The translations under genes were made by a program, and so were the position numbers. The notes under the pieces were generated by a model, which was given only the letters and a program-made list of their open reading frames with translations, was not told the origin of the DNA and ran no database searches. A stretch of 64,000 bases of DNA from Jacaranda mimosifolia (lineage: Eukaryota; Streptophyta; Magnoliopsida; Lamiales; Bignoniaceae), in the NCBI GenBank assembly GCA_018894105.1, contig CM032122.1, positions 36,859,404 to 36,923,403 of the forward strand, read 5' to 3'. Of this stretch, positions 25,665 to 37,146 are shown piece by piece. Positions within the stretch are counted from its first letter, which is position 1. Every line of letters begins with the position of its first letter.

Positions 25665-28600
25665 TTACGTATTCTAATTATAATTTTTTGAAATATTTAA
25701 TATAAAATACATACTTATTATGAAAATTTTCGATATATTCCAGCCAGTAGCTAATAAATTAATAAATAAATCACAAAATTGAGGTATCATTTATTAGCTA
25801 GTTATCTAGTAGGCTTGTATGGTCCAACCTCAATGGAGCACAAGTTTTTTGGCCATTCCTCCCACAAAAAGCGCTTTTAGTCCCATTCCTTTTTAAACCA
25901 TGCCAAGAGAAAGGTGATAATTGACTTCCAATTGCAATTTCCCTATTGATTCAGCTCTTCTGCCCAACTATTCCAATGCTAAAGTCGTGTAATCCAAAAT
26001 GCACTTTCCTGACGTACATAAAGATTTATTCATTACTAATTTGATAATAATTATTTTAATTTGTTGTGCTCCTATACAATATTGGAATTATGATGTAATT
26101 ACAATAATGTATTTAATTTTTATTTTATTTTATTTTGTTCTAGAGTTTAGAAATATTATCTGTCATTGGGTGGGAAATATGATTAAAGTAGGTGTTTCAA
26201 TTTTTTTTTTTCAGCAAATTCCATTGATTATGTCTTTTCGACGTCTAGTTGCTCTTAAAATATTGCATGGGAAGTAAAAAATAATATAGCTTTTATTTTT
26301 GGATTTATTCTTTTTTTCAGCAAGCATAAATGGCTCTGGCTTTTAGGCTTTAATCCAATTTCTAAAGAAGAGCTTCATTGGACCACGTACATTGGGTTTG
26401 ATGCTTATCTACAAATATGTACATTTTTTTATATTTACTTATTTTAAGTAATTCATAATTTATATAAATATTATCATATAGCATAAAAAAAAATATTATC
26501 ATAATTTGCTACCATAATACGAGCAACTTACGGTATTTTAGTTATTAGCTCTTTAGGGCGTTGATATATTTTTAGAGGGTCAAGTCATGCCAAAATGTTA
26601 TTTGTCCAATAGCATAGGCATCTATTTCGTTCTTAATAAGGCTCATCACTTCTATAATAGAAAAAAAAAAAAGAAGCAGCAAAAATTTATAACTTTTTTT
26701 TTTAAAAAAAAGTTTTAATGTTTATGAGATGTTTGTCGATTGCTCAGAATATGAAGATGGAACTATATTTGAAAAATAAATTTTCAGTATATAAATTTTA
26801 AAAAATTAATTTATATTATTCGTCTAACTTGAGAAATGTACAGTTCATTTATTTTACTTCTATATAAATAGAATCTATGATTCTATGCATATGAGTATAT
26901 TTTTAGCATAATTATGTTGATGATAATTAAATTTATATTCAAATATTAAGGTCCAACTATATTGAGGTATTGTTTTACTCACACACATATAGTGGAAGAT
27001 TTTGTCTTAAGAAGACATTTTGAAGTGTGGGGAGATTAACTTATAAATTATTTTAAATCTTCGACTTTTTTTGATGTGAAATAACTAGGCACCATCATAT
27101 ATTATGTATTAAATCGAATCGTACATTAAAATTCGTTCGATGCATTATATATTAGTTTTTACAAATCAACTAGCCACATATATGTTACTTTTCAATTTTG
27201 GAGGCTGAAAATTATTTTGCAAATTTACTTTCTCAAAGTAAATGATGCACATTCCTTTCGACATAGATAACATAACAAAAATCATTACCTTCTTTAATAT
27301 TAAACTTCAGATGTTCCAAATTTATTATTAATTTTTTTGCACGCTTCAAAATATTATTTCTTTTATCAAAATATATTTTCATTTAAAAGGAATGAACCTC
27401 ACGCGCTTTGAGCAGGTTCTGGTAGTGGGAGCAGATTCAGCCAACTCCCTCGCAACTGCAATCTCGAAAGTCGAAACTGAAGAGAGTAGTTTTCCTTTTG
27501 TTGTTGGTTAAAATTTTCAACCATGGTAAAAAGGAAAAACTGACAAAGAGAATTTTAAACCGGGGTTAATCTGTCAAGTCAAGTAACTTATCCCGCTCAG
27601 ATTTCAGAACCCGTACAGTTCGGACCCGCCAGTAAAAGACTGTGCCCCTAAAGTATCGCGCTTTCCATTATCTCAACCGCCCCACACGCTTTTTTCTCAA
27701 CCAAAAAACAATACGTGCTCATCCGGGACACGCTGTTATTTTCTTTCCCACTTTTTTAATCTTGCTATTTCCACTCTAGAATTTAGAGAATGTTTTTAAA
27801 ACATGATAAGATTACGTCATTACATGAAAAACCACAGGAGTACTATAATTATTTGGCAGAATTATCTCTTATTGTGAATCTATACTAAAACTCGTTTGTT
27901 TGTTTTGATATTATATAATAGATATACAATTCAACTCAATTTAATATTTGATTCATATTTAGAAGTTCTTGATATAATTAGGACTTGTCATTCATTTAAG
28001 GTCAAACTTGACTTATATATCAAGGTCATAGAGTGTGATATATTTTTCAACATAAGCTAAAAATAAATTATAGTTTATCAAGTGGGATAATCATGCCAAG
28101 TAGATAATTAAAATTGAATATCAAGTTATTTAAAATATACAAATAAAGATTATATGGGATACACAATAATCCACTATTTATCCTAATCATACGTGTCATG
28201 CCTAATTCAAACAAACCAAGCAAACAAGCTCTATATAAAGTATCTATCCATCTTTTAGTATATTTTTAAATGATTTTCTTAAAATATTTTTATTATTATA
28301 ATTAAACCTCATAATCACTAAATAGTTTTCTTTTCTTTTCTCTCCAATTGTTTACTTTTTTTTTTTCCTTTACTTATCATGAAAGATTTAAAGAAATACA
28401 TTTAAAATATTAAAATTACAGTGGCATACAAAAATAAATGAATATTTATTTTATACTATAAAATTTTAGCGCACACATCAAATATGTCAAAATTGCTAGT
28501 TAATTAGTAATAATTTAAGCATTTTCTTCGTTCCAAAATTGCTTACCAATGAGATCGACATGTAAACTCAAACAATAATTATAAAAATCCAAAATACAAG

Positions 28601-28796
28601 TCCTAATTTATATACAAATCCTAAATGACAATTACAAAAGTAAAAGTTACAAGTATTTTCTAAATTATTAAATAGTAATTAAAGGTTAATGGTTTCACAT
28701 TATTAAAAAAGATACATTTTTATTTTACAAATATCTTAAAGATTAAAAATAAAAAAATAAGAGTAATCTAACCCAAAATAGCATCCTTAATTTTAT

Positions 28797-28890
28797 AACA
28801 TTACCGTCCAGTGGCATCAGTTTGCCTTATTATGTGGGAGATCTTGTATTTGACTCCGAATGGATTCCTTTGTGCGCCTTGTGTGTATCT
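28797..28890 (+). mobile_element. SINE-like copy d (tRNA-type head), plus strand
   Basis: On the plus strand GTCCAGTGGCATCA resembles an A box, followed by TATTATGTGGGAGATCTTG and a B-box-like TTTGACTCCGAAT. The order and spacing match the minus-strand copies at 10692-10815, 57478-57590 and 60455-60562. No poly-A tail or TSD is evident, so the copy is old or partial. Confidence 0.55.
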
Positions 28891-29460
28891 GATTGTACGA
28901 TTTGTACTTCAATTAACTTGATTTGATTGGATAATAGGATAATATTAATTTGTTAAAAGAATGTATAATATTCTCTCGAATTTTTTTTTTTTTATATCAT
29001 TACCCATTGCTAGCGCCATGGATAAAATAATTAGTTAATTAATTCAATTAAAAGAGTAATATAATTAATGAAATTGCCCCTTTTGTAGAGTGCGTGTGGA
29101 GATTAGTTAGGAAAAGATAAGTACAAAATTAACCATAAATCAATGTCTAAGGCAGAAACAAACAACTCTTTACACGCTGTCGTTTTATATTGACTTGAGA
29201 ATGAAATGAAATCGGACCGCGAGAGAATTGAGAGAGTAGGAAATTTGACTACAAAAAGAGGGAGCGAAAAACAAGAGAGAGCGAAGACGTTTTCCGTCAG
29301 CTACTGGTAACGGCAACACTATTTATGAGCCGATGTTTTGCTATCACTATGTGTGCTACGCAGAATTGTAGTCTTGCGGTTTCAGATTTTTATCTCTCTC
29401 GTATTAGTTCAATATCAGATTCGTAAATTGCTCGATTTTGTCGCCGGCTTCCAGAATCCT

Positions 29461-30056
29461 CTCATATATATAACTGTGTGTGTTTGAGGCATAGTCGCGG
29501 TGTAAAAAGGCTTTGCAGTTCAAGAAACCAGAACATTTTTCTTTCTTTTTGGTTTTTTCCTATTCTGGAATTCATGTTGAAATGGATGTGTTACGTATGC
29601 TTGCTTATGGATGTACGACTGTGTTTTGACAATCTCACAGTTTTAGTTTATTTTTTAAAAACAATTTTCTTTGTGTATGGTGGAGGGTGGCGAGTTCTTG
29701 TTGTGATTGGGCTTTGACAGGTAATGCTTTGGATCTCTGCTTGCGGATTATATATCATTGTTCTTCTGTGTTATTATTATTTTTTTTTTAATGTTGATTG
29801 AAAGTTTATTTGCCGGTTTACTGTGCTTGATAAAATTTGTGGTCTTTGTTGTTTATACGTTTAAATGTTTTGGTTTTGTTTTGCGTTGAATGCGTTTCTG
29901 AATTGTCTCCTTTCTGATTAATCACAGCTTTTACTGATGGAGATATTGAAGTAGAGTTCTTTCTCTTGTTTGGAGGTCCGAGATTGAAGATATATATAAA
30001 GAGAGAGCAATAGAAGAGGCAGTGGAGCAGTTTGGGGTAGATAAGAAGGAAGAAAG
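29461..30056 (+). promoter_or_regulatory. Probable leader of the ARF gene with a candidate intron and uORF
   Basis: A TATA-like CATATATATAAC lies at about 29464. A possible leader intron runs 29721-29927, with donor GACAG|GTAATG and acceptor AATCACAG|CTTTT. Before it, an ATG at 29574 opens a 47-codon frame that stops at 29717. If transcription starts upstream, this would be an upstream ORF. ARF messages in Arabidopsis are known to be controlled by uORFs, but nothing here proves this one is used. Confidence 0.4.
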
Positions 30057-33000
30057 ATGAACGAGGGGGTGGAGAAGAGTTTGAACTCAGAGCTGTGGCA
30101 CGCATGTGCCGGAGGCATGGTTCAAATGCCGCCGGTGAATTCCAAAATATACTATTTTCCACAGGGCCATGCCGAGCACACCCTCACTAGTGTGGATTTT
30201 GGGACTTTGCCCCGAATTCCACCGATGATTCTCTGCAGGGTTGCTTCCTTGAAATATTTAGCTGATCCTGAAACAGATGAAGTTTATGCAAAAATTGGGC
30301 TGATTCCGGTTGGGAGCAACGAGCATGGTTTTGACGATGATGGAGACTTGGGAAGGAATAGATCTGATTCCAATGAAAAACGCACTTCCTTTGCAAAGAC
30401 GCTGACCCAATCTGATGCCAATAATGGTGGGGGCTTCTCAGTCCCTAGGTACTGTGCTGAGACTATTTTCCCACGTTTGGATTATACTGCTGATCCACCA
30501 GTGCAAAATGTGATTGCTAAAGATGTTCATGGTGAGACTTGGAAGTTTAGGCATATCTATAGGGGGACGCCGAGGAGGCATTTGTTAACTACTGGATGGA
30601 GCACTTTTGTGAATCAGAAGAAGCTGGTAGCCGGAGACTCAATTGTCTTCTTGAGAGCAGAAAATGGGGATCTTTGTGTTGGCATCCGGAGGGCCAAGAG
30701 GGGTAGCGGCATTAATGGAAATGAGTCCTCATCTGTGTGGAACTCTGGCAGTGCTGGAAATTTTGGGCGATTTTCAGCGTTTCTGGAGGATGAGAACAAG
30801 TTGATGCATAGAAGTGTTAGTAATGGGAATCTGAGGGAGAGGGGGAGAGTGAGGCCTGAATCAGTTGTTGCAGCTGCTTTCATGGCAGCCAATGGCCAGC
30901 CTTTTGAGGTGGTTTATTATCCACGTGCAAGCACCCCGGAGTTCTGTGTTAAGGCATCGTCTGTAAATACTGCCATCAGCATTCGGTGGTGTCCTGGGAT
31001 CAGGTTCAAGATGGCATTTGAAACAGAGGACTCCTCTCGAATTAGCTGGTTTATGGGAACTATAGCTTCTGTTCAGGTTGCCGACCCCAACCGTTGGCCT
31101 AATTCACCATGGAGACTACTTCAGGTAGTGTACTGCTCGATATTACTATATCTGCAAAGTTGAAGACAAAGATCCTAGTATCTTTGTTGTAAAATAAAGT
31201 CTGTCTGAATTGTTTTGCTGGTTTATTGATTTTTCCTTTTTTTTGGAATTTCTCTTTTCTTAAAATTGTTCTCTTATTTCTTTGGATCTCATGGTCAGAA
31301 TTCATGTCTTCCCAATGGGGTTCATACGCATAGTTAAAATTGTTGGGACTACAAGAAAATCAATTCAAGAATAATTACGGTGAAAGATCTGCATCTCAAG
31401 TATTTTCTCTCTTCGCTTTCATCAGTCATCACTTTGCTCCCTACTGAATAAGCAATTGTAATTTCCATTGGATTGACTATAGCTGGGAAAAGGTTGGGGC
31501 TGACTTTTTCATGTGGATCCTGCAACAATGGAATTTTAATTGGAGTCTTGGAAATGAATACCATCTCGCTTGTTTTCTTCATTCCTACTTGTTGCATCTT
31601 TTCTCAAATGTATCTCTACTACCGCTGCATGAGAGGGCAATTAGGAATATATCTCTACTATGCTGCTTTATCTTTTCTCAACTACCATCTCTACTTTTGA
31701 AGTTGAGATTGCTTTCCAGTTGTTCTGAAATTTTCTACCTTAACACTTCGTTGCAGGTGACATGGGATGAACCAGATCTGCTGCAAAATGTGAAGTGTGT
31801 CAGCCCCTGGCTAGTTGAAATGGTGTCAAATATGCCACTCCTTCACCTCTCACCCTTCTCACCTCCGCGGAAGAAGTTGCGCTTGCCGCATAATCTGGAC
31901 TTTCCACTTGACGGCCAATTTCCAATGCCGTCATTTTCAGGCAAACCCCTTGGGCCAAGCAGTCCCTTGTGTTGTCTGTCCGACAACATTACTGTAGGCA
32001 TACAGGGAGCCAGGCATGCTCAAATTGGAGTCCCGTTATCGGATCTCCACCTTAGCAATAAACTGCAGATGGGACTGTTACCGGCCAGTTTTCTGCATCT
32101 TGATACTCATGCTAAACTTCTTGATGGTACGGCTAAGAGCACCGTGGATGGTACTGAGAATATATCTTGCTCATTAAGCATGTGTAACACTAGTCAGAAA
32201 CCGCAGAAAACTGACAGTGCGAAGACACCTCGATTCATCCTCTTTGGTCAGCCAATACTCACTGAGCAGCAGATGTCTCATGATCAGGCCCGTGATGCTG
32301 TTTCTGAAGTGGCATTAGGAAGGAGTTCCTCAGGTGGGACACGATGGAAGACTGAAAGTTCTATTCCTGCCCCACAAGATCTGCCAAAAAGTTTGTCCAC
32401 TGCCCAATTTTTCTGGAAACAAGGTCATCATGCAGCGGAACTTGGCCTCGATTCAGGCCACTGCAAAGTATTCTTGGAGTCAGACGATGTAGGTCGAACT
32501 CTAGATCTATCTGTTCTTGGATCATATGAAGAGCTATACAACAAACTAGAACACATGTTCGGCATAGAAAGATCAGAGATGCTGAGCCGTTTGTTGTATA
32601 GTGATTCTAGTGGTGCTGTTAAACAAGCTGGAGAAGAACCATTCAGGTGAAGCTCAGTCTCATGCTACTTTTTACTTTGCACAATGGAATTTCTGATTTG
32701 CATTTTGACACTCTTGGCCACATGGTGTGACTGCAGTGAGTTCACGAAGTCCGCTAAAAGATTGACAATTCTTAAGAAACCAAACAGTAACAATGCTGAA
32801 CGGTAATTTCTAAATTTCTAACAGCTATTCATATATTACTCTTTTCTTGCTCACATTGTTTTCTTTGAGTTCAATGTCAAGTTATCTTTTCCTTTGAATG
32901 GACATTGGACTGGTAAACATTTGTTTGTTGGAGGATATTGTCAGCTCTTGCTTATTTTAGAATGAGTTTCATTTGAAGTTGAGGGTCCTCAAACTGAAAG

Positions 33001-33108
33001 ATGTCTACTCTAAATTCGTATTTCAGGAAATTAATTACTGGTTTGCCAACTGGTCAACGTGGACTCGGTTCATCAAAGCAGGCAGGACCTTTGAGCATAT
33101 TTGCATAG
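30057..33108 (+). CDS. Auxin response factor, ARF10/16 clade
   Basis: Four exons (30057-31124, 31757-32646, 32737-32802, 33027-33108) encode 701 residues. An ARF N-terminal dimerisation segment (NSELWHACAGGMVQMP) leads to a B3 DNA-binding domain at about 112-214 (FAKTLTQSDANNGGGFSVPR, RHIYRGTPRRHLLTTGWS), the ARF/ancillary domain about 270-356 (FEVVYYPRASTPEFCVKA, SRISWFMGTIASVQVADP), a middle region without glutamine enrichment as in repressor ARFs, and a PB1-like C-terminus from about 615 (CKVFLESDDVGRTLDLSVLG). It ends in AGPLSIFA, the tail typical of ARF10/16. Such proteins bind TGTC-type auxin response elements and mostly repress. Exon 2 has a miR160 site. The open frame before 31757 is intron read-through. 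Gene order favours ARF10 over ARF16. Confidence 0.97.
31996..32016 (+). promoter_or_regulatory. miR160 target site in the ARF coding sequence
   Basis: The 21 bases from 31996 pair with miR160 at every position except the first (A here, where the exact complement has T). The core is CATACAGGGAGCCAGG. It codes for part of V-G-I-Q-G-A-R-H at residues 436-443. miR160 cleavage of ARF10, ARF16 and ARF17 messages is well established in land plants; the cut would be expected between pairing positions 10 and 11 of the miRNA. Confidence 0.95.
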
Positions 33109-34416
33109 TGCAAGCATTCAAATCATTTTGTCTCAGGAAGCTCAAGCTCTGGCTGTTGAGTTGGATAAATTTGTGTGTGTGTCTGCCCTATAAATAGATG
33201 TTCTTTTTTATGTAGTTGTGGAAACTTGAATCCTTATGTCTATTGTCAGCGTCCTGCTTTCTAGCTCAAGGGTATAGGTTAGTACATACCCTACTTCATG
33301 TTGATGCCTAATGTGTAGCTTGAAGAACACATTATTTTGATGCCTACTAAATGTCAACTTTCCTGTTTATGCTTCATAAATCTCCTTCATGCAGTGTTTT
33401 ATTCCCATTCTTGCCCATAGCATGAAAAGAGTTCCTTCTCTACAATTGGTTTGAGGACTCTTAGCGTTGAGCCTATGGCCACGCAGGCAGAGGTAGAAAA
33501 GAACTCAAGAAATTGGAGCACATGAAAAGAGGCTTATCAGTGCAAAATGTATTGTTTTTAATTTATTATCATCTTCAAATTTTAGAAATATAAGTTTGTT
33601 ACTGTTGGTTGAAAAGCAATTATAAATCAAAATTGATTACTCAAATTCGATACTAATGCATACAATTATTGTCTTGCCGTCATATATCAATATGATAATA
33701 TGTTTTGAAAAATAATTGAAGTATTTTCTATACGCATGCATTTAAAAAAAATATATTTATTTTAAAAAGTGTGTGAATAAATCAATAAATAAATTATCTA
33801 AAGAACCTTAGCTGTAAAACAAACTTAAATATCTTAAAATACAATAATAACTTCTTAGTTTGTGGTTGAGTTGAAGAACACGTTGCCTAAAATTACAAAT
33901 TGGCAATCCGTACAAGCTAACGTTATAAAGCCCCCCGTTAATGAAATGTCTCAAAAGTCCAAAAACAACTAACCCAACAAACAAACAAAGAGAAAATGGC
34001 AGTAATTTATTAGGGTTTCACTTTCACACGTGAGGTGTGGGACACAATGAGTATCAAAGTGACAAATGATTTGACTTAACATCATCACGAATTAGACCAG
34101 ACCCATCACATGACGTGTGCTTCTTCCACTCCACTCGCCGCCTTGATGCCTGTCCGTCTCTAGTTGTGCTTAATGCTCTCTCTCTTAATAATAATTATAG
34201 TAATAATAATGCTTTCTTTGACTAAATCCTTCACTAATTAATACAATAGTAATAATAATTCTTTCTTTGACTAAATCCTTCACTAATTAATACGCTCCTC
34301 GTCGCATTGATTCCATTAATCATGGTTAAAGATATTCCTAAAATACAAGTTTGAATGCTTTAAAGTTTGGACCCAACTTACCTAAGTATGAACATTATTT
34401 TCACTCTTGAAGAGAA
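33109..34416 (+). other. 3' flank of the ARF gene and intergenic DNA
   Basis: The first few hundred bases are probably 3' untranslated region. The rest is AT-rich intergenic DNA with a short tandem duplication (34199-34293). No gene, RNA or element boundary was seen in 33500-34190. Confidence 0.45.
34199..34293. repeat. Two-unit tandem duplication of about 48 bp
   Basis: AGTAATAATAAT, CTTTCTTTGACTAAATCC and TTCACTAATTAATAC occur in the same order at 34199-34247 and again at 34248-34293 with only one or two differences. It looks like a recent local duplication. Confidence 0.9.
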
Positions 34417-34694
34417 TTAAGATTGTGTTTGGATTGAAAACAATTTAGAGGTAATGATTTTTAATTATTGTCAATCAATCATGTCGATGTAATGATTAAA
34501 AAACACACGTAGTTTATAAATTATTTGAAGATTTCCAACTTCTTAATTTGGGATAGTATCAACTTCTTAATTTGGAATAGTATCAAATTTCATTAGTTGT
34601 CATTGATATTTTGAATTTATAAAATATTGAAGCTATATGAAATTATTAATTTTAATTTTTTTATATTGAAATTTCTTAATCCAAACACAACTTA
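34417..34694. mobile_element. Probable MITE, about 275 bp
   Basis: The left end TTAAGATTGTGTTTGGATTG is mirrored at the right end by AATCCAAACACAACTTA. A 26-bp tandem duplication (CAACTTCTTAATTTGG…AGTAT, twice) lies inside at about 34540-34580. The TSD is not clear. It ends only about 20 bases before the Mutator-like element at 34717. Confidence 0.5.
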
Positions 34695-34716
34695 GAAGCT
34701 TTCTACTTAATCCAAA

Positions 34717-35816
34717 GGGTTAAATTCATTTTGCCCCCCTCTACTATGGAATTGGTATCAATTACCCCCATCTAGTATCAAAACCTTCAAACACCCCCCT
34801 AAACATCTCACAACATTAGTGAATTAATGGAAGAAGTTGATGATGTGGCAATTATGCTCCCTTTTTTGGCCTTCTAAATTTTTATTCCCAAATTGGTCTC
34901 ATAATATCTATACAATACACTATCATTTTTGCAACATAAACATTAACTTTCTATAAAAAAAAAATAAATGAACCAAAAAAAAAAAGGTCATCCATTCGTT
35001 TGCTAAAAATTTTTAATTTCATTTATATGCTCGCCTCATTAACCAAAATTCATAACAATTCTTCCAATTTAAAATTTTTAAATAGCGTTTATCGATGCTC
35101 AATCACGTATACATCTAATTTTAGAGAAGCATGGTGTGATTGTGTTAAACCACCACCTATACACACTTCGTAAACTTTAAATAATTTGGGGGAAAAAAAA
35201 TTGTTGGCTGTTGTTATTAAGATGTATGTAATTTTTATTTATATATTTTTAACTATTTATGATATTTACTAATTAATTTTTTTTTTTATAGAAGCCAAAT
35301 GGATGCAAATTTATTGTTGGATTGAGCCAAATGTATGTGATAGAAGAATAGAGATTGGAAAATTATTATTGAAGTTTATGGATCAAAGAAATAAAAAAAA
35401 AAAATTAATAGCTTGCAAGCAATCAATGAAATCTTTCAACTTAACAATGAAAAATTACACAATGGAAGTAGCTATAATGATTCTTTTTTCTAATAACCAT
35501 TTTTTAAATGAAATTGAAATTTTTTAGCAAATGAATGGATGACCTTTTTTTTTTTAATTTTTGGTCATTTACCTTTTTACAAAAAGTTAATGTTTATGTT
35601 GCAAAAATGATAGTGTATTGTATAGATATCATGAGGCCAATTTGAGAATAAAAATTTAGAATGCCAAAAAAGAGAGCATAATTGACACGTCATCGACTTC
35701 TTCCATTAATTCACTAATATTGTGAGAGGTTTAGGGGGGTGTTTGAAGGTTTTGATACTAAAGAGGGGTAATTGATACCAATTTCATAATAGAGGGGGTG
35801 AAAATGAATTTAACCC
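34717..35816. mobile_element. Mutator-like non-autonomous element, 1.1 kb, perfect 9-bp TSD
   Basis: Inverted repeats of about 310 bp form the ends: GGGTTAAATTCATTTTGCCC from 34717, and the right arm, about 35500-35816, in reverse complement begins GGGTTAAATTCATTTTCACC. The flanks carry identical nonamers TAATCCAAA (34708-34716 and 35817-35825). Long inverted repeats with a 9-bp target duplication are the hallmark of Mutator-like elements. The middle has only a 74-codon open frame without recognisable domains, so the element cannot move by itself. Confidence 0.9.
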
Positions 35817-36746
35817 TAATCCAAATACAAAAGTAATGCATTCAATGAGTTGGCGTTTATCATTATAGACACGTACTGTATTTTGCTTATATTTAACAAT
35901 ATATTTTTATTCAACGGTATGATAATATGCATGAATTATTGAAGCATCGTTATGAAAGCTGCATATTATATGTGATTAGTGTTTAACTTGATCGGTATTA
36001 TTGCTTTTTAAGTATCTCGTTGAAATAATTTATCTTGATAATAACGCATAATACAACCACAAATAGATATAACAAGAGGTTACAACATGATACAAGGTGA
36101 ACTCTGCTTATGTTGCTTTTGACAAGAGGCATAGGATTGAGCGCACAAGTGACCATGTAATTGTTAGTTGTCACCTTGAGTCCTTTTATTGTTGCGCTTC
36201 TAATAGAATTTATTATTTCTGCTATATATTTATCGATCTATTCATTTATTTCTGCTATATATTTATCAAAAGAAACGATCACTGAAAAAGAAATATATAA
36301 AATGGTTTTGATTAAGTGGATCTGGTTTAGCAGTTCCAGTATTCTATTCTGGCAAGGTTTTCGTCTAATATATCTTATCACAATTTAGTTGTTTTACATA
36401 TATTTATAACCAAAATAATACATACAGGCTGCCTACATCTGTATATCCACAAAGGAAAATAAGATATTGAAGCACATTTTAGAAAGATTAAATATTTAAA
36501 AGGTTATAAAGAAAGCACAATTAATTTTATGAGTAGGGCACTCAGTAATTTTTTTACCTACAGTTATGGTAGTAAAATCATTTTTAACATGTACAATAAT
36601 TTCTCTGTCAATATTATGTTTACTTATTAATATTTCTTAGCATTCACAAAATATATTCTTTTAAATATTTCTTCCAAAAATTCCAAAATAAAATCCAGCC
36701 AACAGTCATCAACCCCCACTGTCCTCACTTCTCAACCTACTTATTA

Positions 36747-36777
36747 TTACTACTGCTGCTGCTGCTGCTGCTGCTAC
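36747..36777. repeat. (CTG)n microsatellite
   Basis: About eight CTG triplets preceded by ACTACT and followed by CTACCACC, in non-coding DNA. Confidence 0.85.
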
Positions 36778-37096
36778 CACCTTCCACCCGCGTACCGCCC
36801 TTTATAACATCTATTACTTATTTAACCAACTGCTGACTTTCCAACCACAATCCTCCTTTAACGGAACATTTCTCATTTTTGAAGAATCAGACAACTTTTT
36901 GCTTCTGTGGCCCTCACATCTCATGTGCTCATCTTAGGATGGTGGGACAAATACACTATAAAAACATAAAGTTCTATATAAAACACAGGATAGGTTCAAA
37001 TTTTATCTAACTAAATTTTCAAGTCCTGACATGCTCGTTGATAAGGCATCACCACCAACACTCTTACATGTTAAATTGTATACTAGAGATGTTATC

Positions 37097-37146
37097 ATAT
37101 ATATATACACACACACACACACACATATAAGTGTGTGTGTATATAT
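37097..37146. repeat. Compound (TA)n-(CA)n-(GT)n microsatellite
   Basis: TATA, then ACACAC, then a short ATATAAG spacer and GTGTGTGT make a partly self-complementary tract. Confidence 0.85.

Larger units (their letters stand above)
20641..29460. other. Gene-poor intergenic region upstream of the ARF gene
   Basis: Roughly 8.8 kb with no coding region I can support. Four repeats are listed separately: 21765-22042, 22549-23244, 25259-25664 and 28797-28890. About 23440-23840 shows repeated AGTGATAA/TTATCACT-like motifs that recall the subterminal repeats of CACTA elements, but no CACTA ends were found. A GC-richer patch at about 27395-27740 and the stretch 29100-29460 may be distal and proximal promoter of the ARF gene. 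The remainder is AT-rich. Confidence 0.5.

Noticed and set aside
25268..25705. 145-codon plus-strand open frame
   Set aside because: It runs through the MITE at 25259-25664 and is Lys/Asn/Phe-rich low-complexity sequence.
31511..31756. Upstream part of the 379-codon frame that contains ARF exon 2
   Set aside because: It is read-through of ARF intron 1; similarity to ARFs starts exactly at the acceptor at 31756.
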